Shown in pieces: positions 6,634 to 11,343 of a DNA stretch of 11,343 nt. The first letter of the stretch is position 1. Each line of letters begins with the position of its first letter. This DNA comes from an uncultured Bacilli bacterium (GTDB lineage: Bacteria > Bacillota_I > Bacilli_A > RF39 > UBA660). The DNA lies in the NCBI GenBank assembly GCA_944327425.1, contig CALVHJ010000037.1, positions 1 to 11,343 on the forward strand, read 5' to 3'. The translations under genes were made by a program, and so were the position numbers. The notes beneath the pieces were generated by a model that was not told where the DNA came from, searched no databases, and saw only the letters and a list, made by a program, of their open reading frames with translations.

Positions 6634-7065
6634 ATGAAAGAACCGGGACTCAATTTAATTAGAAAATTTCATTTGCGAGAATTAAATTTGGATTTTATGG
6701 GATATCATTTGCTTTCTGATGATATTTTTAGTTTTCATCATTTAATTATTCCTAGTTGTAAGAAAGGGCCTTTTATTGAATGTAATGGAGCTATTTTATG
6801 TTGTTCTACTTCTCATCCTTATTTGCATATTATTGAAGAAGTTGATTATGATATGTTTCTTTCAATAACTAGTGAAATGATTGATGAGTATATAAAAGGG
6901 TATATTGATAAAGAAAATTTAGTAGCAATACATGATATTTTAAATTGCTTCGAAAGAGAATATTATAATGATAAAATTAGATGTAAGTTTGTAATTAAAG
7001 ATGGTTTTTTACAAAGGAGTTTAAAAAGTGATATACTTATTAGGAAAAGAACACTCCTTAAATAA
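6634..7065 (+). CDS. HNH-nuclease-like conserved protein
   Basis: A 143-residue protein with no signal peptide or membrane segment. It shows a spaced set of His and Asn residues as in HNH endonuclease folds: His35-His36 (FHHLIIP), Asn51 (NGAIL) and His61/His65 (SHPYLHIIE). A helical C-terminus follows (EMIDEYIKGYIDKENL, then ILNCFEREYYNDK). I recall similar small proteins, with HHL, NGAIL and SH.YLH.IE, in Firmicutes and mobile elements; no activity is known to me and the match to a true HNH domain is by pattern only. ATG 6634 is preceded by GGTGATGAG; other nearby ATGs are out of frame. It lies just after the tRNA-Ser terminator with no obvious promoter of its own. Its place beside a tRNA gene and two decayed genes would fit an accessory locus. 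Confidence 0.6.
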   Translation: MKEPGLNLIRKFHLRELNLDFMGYHLLSDDIFSFHHLIIPSCKKGPFIECNGAILCCSTSHPYLHIIEEVDYDMFLSITSEMIDEYIKGYIDKENLVAIHDILNCFEREYYNDKIRCKFVIKDGFLQRSLKSDILIRKRTLLK

Positions 7066-7104
7066 TTAACTCTCCTTTAAGTAGATTACGAAATTAATAT
7101 AATT

Positions 7105-7113
7105 TGGTATACT
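7105..7113 (+). promoter_or_regulatory. Extended -10 promoter before the XRE remnant
   Basis: TGGTATACT (7105-7113) is an extended -10 (TGnTATACT) 23 bases before the ATG of the decayed regulator. No convincing -35 is present, as is common with extended -10 promoters. Confidence 0.4.
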
Positions 7114-7136
7114 TTCTTTTAGAAAAAAGGTAAGTT

Positions 7137-7448
7137 ATGAATAGTAAAAAAATAGGAGAGTTTATTAGGTTAAAGAGATTACAAGAGGAGTTAAAAGATT
7201 TATTGCTCGGTGAAGAAAAAAAGAATATAACTAGTGAAGATATCTTAATAAATGAACTTAAAATAAAAAAAAGAAAAAATATTTTAACTTTAATCTTCGG
7301 TATCATTATATGAATTATGTTATGTATTTTAGAGGTTTTTCTTTATATAAGTGGACTTGATAATATAATAGGAATTATAATTTTTGGTATTTTTATTTTA
7401 ATGATGCTAATGTTTGATTTAGCAAACTATTTAATTAATAAAAAGTAA
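7137..7448 (+). pseudogene. Remnant of an XRE-type membrane regulator
   Basis: The frame opens at ATG 7137 after AAAAAAGG, meets a TGA at 7311-7313, and continues open to TAA at 7446-7448. The first residues, MNSKKIGEFIRLKR, look like the start of an XRE helix-turn-helix domain. The text then jumps to ELKDLLLGEEKKN, which resembles the linker that follows such a domain, so the HTH core seems to have been deleted. A basic stretch (KIKKRKN) and two hydrophobic segments follow (TLIFGIII and LCILEVFLYIS; then IIGIIIFGIFILMMLMF). XRE-HTH proteins with C-terminal membrane helices are common in this group of bacteria. With the HTH core gone and the first helix interrupted by TGA, it is probably non-functional. 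A short peptide of 58 residues could still be made. The stop abuts the convergent yidD stop. Confidence 0.5.
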
Positions 7449-7667
7449 TTATTTTTTTTTGGGTGGGACTAAATCAATACCGCCTTTAGAAAATGGATTG
7501 CATTTTAATATTCTTTTTATCATCAAAAAAGAGCCTTTAAAAAAACCATGGGTTTCTAAAGCTTCAATAGCATAATTACTACATGTTGGATAATATCGGC
7601 AAGAATTATGAAAATCACCCGGTATTTTTTGATATAACTTTATTAATTTAATTAATATTATTTTCAT
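7449..7667 (-). CDS. yidD: Membrane protein insertion efficiency factor YidD
   Basis: A complete 72-residue YidD protein. Family signature in order: CRYYPTCSNYAIEA (residues 23-36, Cys23 and Cys29), HGFFKG (40-45), and KRILKCNPFSKGGIDLVP (51-68, Cys56). YidD has an amphipathic N-terminal helix, here MKIILIKLIKLYQK, lies on the inner face of the membrane and helps YidC/Oxa1 insert proteins. The gene starts 7 bases after a membrane-protein gene of unknown function; that gene's TAG stop overlaps the AGG used as ribosome binding site, so the two are likely co-transcribed and coupled. In many bacteria yidD sits between rnpA and yidC; here it does not. The gene ends in a run of nine A encoding three Lys just before the stop. 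Confidence 0.93.
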   Translation of the reverse strand: MKIILIKLIKLYQKIPGDFHNSCRYYPTCSNYAIEALETHGFFKGSFLMIKRILKCNPFSKGGIDLVPPKKK

Positions 7668-7674
7668 TTTAAAC

Positions 7675-8394
7675 CTATATTTTAACGTCTAAATTGGGTT
7701 TGTTATCAAATATTTGATAATAATTAGCGTTATATTCTTGTAATAATTCTTCATCATTAATATATAAATTATCTTCTTCAATATACCACATATCTTCATT
7801 ATTTACTAAAATTTCTAGCATCTTTTTTATATTTTCCATTTTTTCTTTGTTTTCTATTTTGTAGTTTTGCCATTCTTTTATAGTTTCATCATCGCTTTCT
7901 AAAATCATTAATTCTTTATAAAAATCTAGGTGATAATAATCAATATCGGCATCAATAAACATTAATTTTATTTCTCTTTCATCTAATAGTTTAATCATGC
8001 TATCTAAAGCTTCATCAGCATTGTTTTGATAACTATTTAAATCTTGTAATAACTTTGGTAAAGCAGTTTTATTATTTAAATACTCTTTAGTAAATAGGTT
8101 ATAAATGGCTAAATAATCATTTTGATATAAAGAGTCATAGTAAGAAATATATTCTTTATAATACTCTTTCATAACACGTTCTATTTTTTGATATTCACCT
8201 TTAGTTTCTAAACTCATGTCTACTTCGCCGGTATTAAGAATATTATCACGCATGGCTATTAATTTTTCTTCTGTTTTTAATTCAAGATCAACTTCGATAA
8301 TTAACCAAAGAATAAATATACCTAAAATACTGCTAATGATAATTAAAGCAATTTTTGATGCTGATGCTTTCTTTTTAATTTTAACTTCTTCCAT
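7675..8394 (-). CDS. Single-pass membrane protein of unknown function
   Basis: 239 residues. A short basic cytosolic N-terminus (KIKKK) precedes one membrane helix at about residues 14-33 (KIALIIISSILGIFILWLII), which lacks a cleavage or lipobox motif, so it is probably an anchor. The rest is predicted outside the membrane and is highly charged, acidic and helical, with many Tyr, Asn, Glu and Asp; EKMENIKKMLEILVNN-like stretches may form coiled coils. I do not recognise a domain. The ATG is preceded by AAGAGGT. It lies directly upstream of yidD, 7 bp apart, and probably in the same transcript. Function unknown; a role in membrane or envelope biology is only suggested by the context. Confidence 0.75.
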   Translation of the reverse strand: MEEVKIKKKASASKIALIIISSILGIFILWLIIEVDLELKTEEKLIAMRDNILNTGEVDMSLETKGEYQKIERVMKEYYKEYISYYDSLYQNDYLAIYNLFTKEYLNNKTALPKLLQDLNSYQNNADEALDSMIKLLDEREIKLMFIDADIDYYHLDFYKELMILESDDETIKEWQNYKIENKEKMENIKKMLEILVNNEDMWYIEEDNLYINDEELLQEYNANYYQIFDNKPNLDVKI

Positions 8395-8413
8395 AAAATA
8401 ACCTCTTGGCTAT

Positions 8414-8442
8414 ATTTTATCATAATCTATGTTATTTTTGAA
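8414..8442 (-). promoter_or_regulatory. Putative promoter of the membrane protein-yidD unit
   Basis: On the minus strand TTCAAA (8442-8437) and TAAAAT (8419-8414) are 17 bases apart, about 20 bases before the ATG at 8394. Both hexamers deviate from consensus. Confidence 0.4.
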
Positions 8443-8507
8443 TAAGTTTGTGATATTTTGGCAACTTGTACTCTAAATGCGTAAAATTTTGAACAATTCC
8501 ATCTCTT

Positions 8508-8536
8508 TTGACACTATAAATAAGCTGTATTATAAT
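8508..8536 (+). promoter_or_regulatory. Consensus sigma-A promoter of the pentapeptide-repeat gene
   Basis: TTGACA (8508-8513) and TATAAT (8531-8536) are both perfect and separated by 17 bases, the strongest promoter in the window. Transcription should start near 8543, so the ATG at 8477 that opens a longer frame lies upstream of the transcript and cannot be the start. Confidence 0.85.
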
Positions 8537-8560
8537 ACACATTCGAAAGGAAGGGGTTTT

Positions 8561-8713
8561 ATGGCACGATTAATCATTGAACCAAATAAAGGGGTAGCAT
8601 TTGCAGATTATTTAAAGCTATGTATGTTGCAAGAGTTAGATATTAGAGATAATATTGCTAGTCACTTTAATAATCTACCAAAATATTACATGGACTACAA
8701 ACAAAAAAAGTAA
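8561..8713 (+). CDS. Short N-terminal frame ending at a slippery site
   Basis: A 50-residue frame starts at ATG 8561, five bases after AAAGGAAGGGG and about 18 nt after the predicted transcript start. It reads MARLIIEPNKGVAFADYLKL and so on to YMDYKQKK, then TAA at 8711-8713. The last codons are CAA AAA AAG TAA: the heptamer A AAA AAG (8704-8710) is the dnaX-type -1 slippery site, placed just before the stop. Slipping back one base joins this frame to the 419-codon frame downstream, giving YKQKKVKLGNNPDKVALEIK without a gap. I therefore take it as the N-terminus of the pentapeptide-repeat protein, made as a whole only by -1 frameshifting (ribosomal or by transcript slippage), or broken by loss of one A. 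An independent 50-residue product is also possible. Confidence 0.7.
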   Translation: MARLIIEPNKGVAFADYLKLCMLQELDIRDNIASHFNNLPKYYMDYKQKK

Positions 8714-8736
8714 AATTAGGTAATAATCCCGATAAA

Positions 8737-9996
8737 GTGGCTTTAGAAATAAAATTAGTTGACAGTGAAGAAAACGATCTACTTGTATCCATTAACACAA
8801 AGCCTATATATAGTATATGTGATATACCAATAAATTTAGGTGGTGATTATGATTTAATTCGAAATTACTATGATAAAAAAGGATTATTATATAGCATAAA
8901 CAGTTCTGATTCACAAGGTTATCCATATTTTCAAAAAGTAATCAATAAAAGTTTAGAAAAAATTACAAAAAATTTCAAATTAAAAGACGATTATTTTATT
9001 TTAAGAGTATCACAAATTTGGGAAGAGAGTTTTACGATTTATCCTTATGAATGTCCTATCTATAAAATAGATATAGAATCTAAAACAGGAGAATATGATA
9101 TATATTATTATAGCCCATTAAAGGGCACATTTTATTATGATAAGAAAGAAAAAAAGGCGTTATCAAATAAGTCTCAAGCTAAATTGTTATCTTTACTCCC
9201 AAGTTTAAATTGGGAGGATTTACCAGAAACAATAAAAGATTTTATTTCTAAAAGAGCTCAAACTTGCTATTTATATGAAAGTGAATTAAAAATAGGTTTA
9301 CCCTCATTGTTAGAGAAAATATCAGCAAGAATAAACGGCCTAGATATTGCTTATGGTTATATAATAGAAGTCCCTGAAGAACTTTCTACTTTTACCGAGA
9401 ATACTTTTTCAGAACATTTAGCAGAAGAAATAGAAGAGGTAAGAGAAAACAAGCAAAATGAAAATATTAAAAATATTGCGGGTAGTATTAAAGCTATGCT
9501 TCAAAAATTAAAAGAAAATAATGCTAATCCCGAGAAAGTACCAAAGATTAAAATTAGAAATCTAGTGTTTTATAGTTATATAAGTGATACTAAAAAAGAA
9601 ATAGACCCATTTTTTAATGATTCAGATATTATTAAATATTGTGATTTATCTTTAATTGATTTTACAAATGCCTATGTTGAAGGCTTTGACTTATCAGATA
9701 CGAATGCCAATATTATTTTAGACCAACTTTATAATAAAACAATAAAAAATGCAAACTTGAGAAATGTTAATTTGATGAGACAAGATTTAGATGATATTCT
9801 AGCCGATGGTGCTGATTTGCGTGGAACATATGTGTTTGTATCGATTGAAAAAACATCAATTATTGGAACAAAATTTTCTTCATCAACTACTTTTATGTTA
9901 GAAACAAGAATTTTAACAGAAAGTGAAGTTAAAGAGTTAGGAATACAGTTTGAAAGAGAAGAGGGAGAAAATCTTGAAAGCGTATTAAAATTATAG
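8737..9996 (+). CDS. Pentapeptide-repeat-like protein, main part
   Basis: This frame (open back to 8710 and beyond) codes for 419 residues from GTG 8737. That GTG has no ribosome binding site at a proper distance, while the short frame upstream has a strong one, so translation probably enters by a -1 shift at the A7G run 8703-8710. The protein is cytosolic by composition. Residues 1-220 show no domain I recognise; a charged helical stretch follows at about 220-270 (EEIEEVRENKQNENIKN, SIKAMLQKLKENN). At about 302-385 there is a degenerate pentapeptide repeat region with units like DLSLI DFTNA, DLSDT NANII, NANLR NVNLM, GADLR GTYVF, which should fold as a right-handed quadrilateral beta-helix. 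Such proteins have varied roles, from DNA mimicry and topoisomerase protection to effectors; none is indicated here. Monocistronic with its own promoter and terminator. Confidence 0.75.
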   Translation: MALEIKLVDSEENDLLVSINTKPIYSICDIPINLGGDYDLIRNYYDKKGLLYSINSSDSQGYPYFQKVINKSLEKITKNFKLKDDYFILRVSQIWEESFTIYPYECPIYKIDIESKTGEYDIYYYSPLKGTFYYDKKEKKALSNKSQAKLLSLLPSLNWEDLPETIKDFISKRAQTCYLYESELKIGLPSLLEKISARINGLDIAYGYIIEVPEELSTFTENTFSEHLAEEIEEVRENKQNENIKNIAGSIKAMLQKLKENNANPEKVPKIKIRNLVFYSYISDTKKEIDPFFNDSDIIKYCDLSLIDFTNAYVEGFDLSDTNANIILDQLYNKTIKNANLRNVNLMRQDLDDILADGADLRGTYVFVSIEKTSIIGTKFSSSTTFMLETRILTESEVKELGIQFEREEGENLESVLKL

Positions 9997-9998
9997 AA

Positions 9999-10025
9999 AA
10001 CAGGTAAAAATTTACTTGTTTTTTT
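9999..10025 (+). terminator. Intrinsic terminator of the pentapeptide-repeat gene
   Basis: AACAGGTAAA (9999-10008) pairs with TTTACTTGTT (10011-10020) around a tight A-rich loop, one G-U included, and runs into seven T (10019-10025), directly after the TAG stop. Its 3' edge overlaps the -35 of the rpsB promoter. Confidence 0.75.
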
Positions 10026-10044
10026 ATATAATATATAGTAAAAT
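10016..10044 (+). promoter_or_regulatory. Promoter of the rpsB-tsf operon
   Basis: TTGTTT (10016-10021) and TAAAAT (10039-10044) lie 17 bases apart. Start of transcription near 10051 gives a leader of about 120 nt before rpsB. Confidence 0.5.
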
Positions 10045-10045
10045 A

Positions 10046-10160
10046 CTAATTGGCTTAGAAATTAGCAAATACACATTAATATTTAGTGATATGCCTAGTG
10101 CCGCGAAGAGTGGTGGTGGATCATGCTTGAAGATATTAAGAGGGTAAAAACGAAAGGATG
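10046..10160 (+). promoter_or_regulatory. Candidate rpsB leader RNA
   Basis: The ~120-nt leader can form a small stem (CTAATT with AATTAG, 10046-10065) and a longer closing stem of TTAATATT (10076-10083) with GATATTAA (10132-10139). The latter encloses a G-rich part (GCCTAGTGCCGCGAAG, GTGGTGGTGG, 10093-10120) that is far more GC-rich than its surroundings. S2 represses its own mRNA in several bacteria by binding such leaders; autoregulation here is an inference. Confidence 0.4.
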
Positions 10161-10169
10161 GGATAATTT

Positions 10170-11135
10170 ATGGCCGTTGTTTCTATGAGTTATTTATTAG
10201 AAGCAGGTGTTCATTTTGGACATCAAACAAAAAGATGGAATCCAAAGATGAAAGAATACATTTTTGGTGCAAGAGATGATATTTATATTATCGATCTTGA
10301 AAAAACGACAAAACTACTTGAGGAAGCTTATCAAGAAGTTAAGAAAATTGCTCTTAATGGAGGTACTTTCCTATTTGTTGGAACTAAAAAACAAGCACAG
10401 GAAGCATCAAAAGAAGAAGCTGAAAGAAGTAATTCTTATTATGTAACTGAAAGATGGTTAGGTGGAACTTTAACAAATTTTAGAACCATTAGAAGAAGAG
10501 TTAAAAGACTTGAAGAAATTGAAGAGATGGAACGTTCTGGTAAATTTGAAGTATTACCTAAAAAAGAAGTTATTGGACTTAAGAAAGAATATGAAAAATT
10601 AAATAAAATTTTATGTGGTATTAGAGAGATGTCTAAACTGCCAAATGCATTAATTATTGTTGATCCTAAAAAAGAAATTAATGCGATAAGAGAAGCAAGA
10701 AAGCTTAGAATACCAGTATTTGGGATAGTTGATACTAATTGTGATCCAGATGATGTTGATTTTGTAATTCCAGGTAACGATGATGCTGTTAGAAGTGTTA
10801 AGGTTATACTTGGAGTACTTAATAATGCTATTTGTGAGGCACGTGGCCTTGAAATGGTTGATTATGTAACTGATGAAGATAAGAAAGCAGTTAAAGAAGT
10901 TAAAATGGATGAATTAATTAAAGAAGAAGAAAAGAAAATAGAAGAGGCTAAAAAAGAAGAGGAAGTTCTTTTAAAAGAAGAACCAAAAAATAACGACGAA
11001 GAAAAAGACGTTAGCAGTGAAGAAAAAAAGCTAGAAGATATGACTTTAACAGAACTTAAAACTGTAGCAAAGACAAGAGGAATTAAAGGCTATAGTTCTA
11101 TGAAAAAAGATGATTTAATTAATGCATTAAAATAA
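10170..11135 (+). CDS. rpsB: Small ribosomal subunit protein uS2 with SAP/Rho-N-like C-terminal extension
   Basis: 321 residues against about 230-260 for ordinary S2. The core (1 to ~230) has every expected motif: LLEAGVHFGHQTKRWNPKM, FIF-type GARDDIYIIDL, FVGTKKQAQE, YVTERWLGGTLTNF, LPNALIIVDP and GIVDTNCDPDDVDFVIPGND. S2 sits between head and body of the 30S subunit and is needed for S1 binding in many species. Residues ~231-287 are a Lys/Glu-rich linker. The last ~34 residues (MTLTELKTVAKTRGIKGYSS, then MKKDDLINALK) resemble the SAP or Rho N-terminal helix-turn-helix that binds nucleic acid. Start ATG 10170 follows AAAGGATGGG. First gene of the operon with tsf, 17 bp upstream of it. Confidence 0.97.
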   Translation: MAVVSMSYLLEAGVHFGHQTKRWNPKMKEYIFGARDDIYIIDLEKTTKLLEEAYQEVKKIALNGGTFLFVGTKKQAQEASKEEAERSNSYYVTERWLGGTLTNFRTIRRRVKRLEEIEEMERSGKFEVLPKKEVIGLKKEYEKLNKILCGIREMSKLPNALIIVDPKKEINAIREARKLRIPVFGIVDTNCDPDDVDFVIPGNDDAVRSVKVILGVLNNAICEARGLEMVDYVTDEDKKAVKEVKMDELIKEEEKKIEEAKKEEEVLLKEEPKNNDEEKDVSSEEKKLEDMTLTELKTVAKTRGIKGYSSMKKDDLINALK

Positions 11136-11152
11136 AGATAAGGAGGATAATT

Positions 11153-11343
11153 ATGGAAGTTACAGCGGCAATGGTAAAAGAGCTTCGGGAAAAAACAGGA
11201 GCTGGAATGATGGATTGTAAGAAAGCTTTAGCAGAGTGTAATGGTGATATTACAGCTAGTATTGATTGGCTAAGAGAAAAAGGAATAGCTAAAAGTGCTA
11301 AGAAGGAGTCACGTATTGCAGCTGAAGGTCTTGCAAATATTTA
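11153..11343 (+). CDS. tsf: Elongation factor Ts, N-terminal part (3' partial)
   Basis: The first 63 codons are in the window: MEVTAAMVKELREKTGAGMM then DCKKALAECNGDI and IDWLREKGIAKSAKK, the N-terminal UBA-like module and start of the core of EF-Ts. EF-Ts is the nucleotide exchange factor that releases GDP from EF-Tu. ATG 11153 follows AAGGAGG (11140-11146), an ideal ribosome binding site. Order rpsB-tsf is the standard bacterial one, with co-transcription from the rpsB promoter. Confidence 0.97.
   Translation, partial: MEVTAAMVKELREKTGAGMMDCKKALAECNGDITASIDWLREKGIAKSAKKESRIAAEGLANI

Noticed and set aside
7094..7306. Minus-strand 70-residue hydrophobic frame.
   Set aside because: It is the shadow of the plus-strand XRE remnant; Ser/Phe/Leu-rich, as the complement of Lys/Glu-rich AT-rich DNA is.
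7311..7313. TGA read as tryptophan (alternative genetic code), since both frames around it continue in phase.
   Set aside because: All other genes use TGG for Trp, and the surface protein, gerKA-like and gerKC-like genes end at TGA in sensible places; a spore-former with code 4 is unlikely.
8477..8560. Longer start (ATG 8477) for the short frame before the pentapeptide-repeat gene.
   Set aside because: It lies upstream of and across a perfect TTGACA-N17-TATAAT promoter; ATG 8561 has the ribosome binding site.

Overview
The window is AT-rich, uses TGG for tryptophan and TGA as a normal stop, has strong AGGAG-type ribosome binding sites, and carries a GerA-type germinant receptor operon beside core genes (yidD, rpsB, tsf, a tRNA-Ser). 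This suggests a spore-forming, low-GC Bacillota, possibly one of the uncultured gut lineages. The lineage is an inference from style and gene content, not a match to a known genome.

Layout. Positions 3-836 are the 3' end of a Ser/Thr/Gly-rich surface protein gene. Its last ~130 bases are markedly more GC-rich than the rest and read like a diversified C-type-lectin-like tail. A hairpin terminator follows, and its right arm forms the leader of a short glycerophosphodiester phosphodiesterase gene (888-1472). Convergent to it, on the minus strand, is a tightly coupled germinant receptor operon in gerK order (A-C-B: 4997 down to 1469), with ATGA overlaps at both junctions and a dyad over the putative promoter. 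Positions 5216-6148 hold a RhuM-Fic/Doc gene that has lost its ATG (now ATA) and carries an in-frame TAA; an exact 27-bp palindrome lies inside it. Positions ~6185-6325 look like a structured RNA on the minus strand: three successive hairpins close with GNRA tetraloops, and a fourth can refold into a long-range pairing. A tRNA-Ser(GCU) with its own promoter and terminator follows, then an HNH-like protein gene and a decayed XRE-type membrane regulator.

Positions 7449-8394 (minus strand) encode a one-pass membrane protein of unknown function, followed by yidD. A consensus promoter at 8508-8536 drives a pentapeptide-repeat protein that is split at an A7G run followed at once by TAA. This is the dnaX-type A AAA AAG slippery motif and would allow a -1 shift into the 419-codon downstream frame. 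The window ends with the rpsB-tsf operon, which has its own promoter, a foldable leader and an S2 protein with a ~90-residue C-terminal extension ending in a SAP/Rho-N-like motif.

The most notable items are the minus-strand GNRA-hairpin RNA, the frameshift locus, the possible hypervariable tail of the surface protein and the doubly disabled RhuM-Fic gene.
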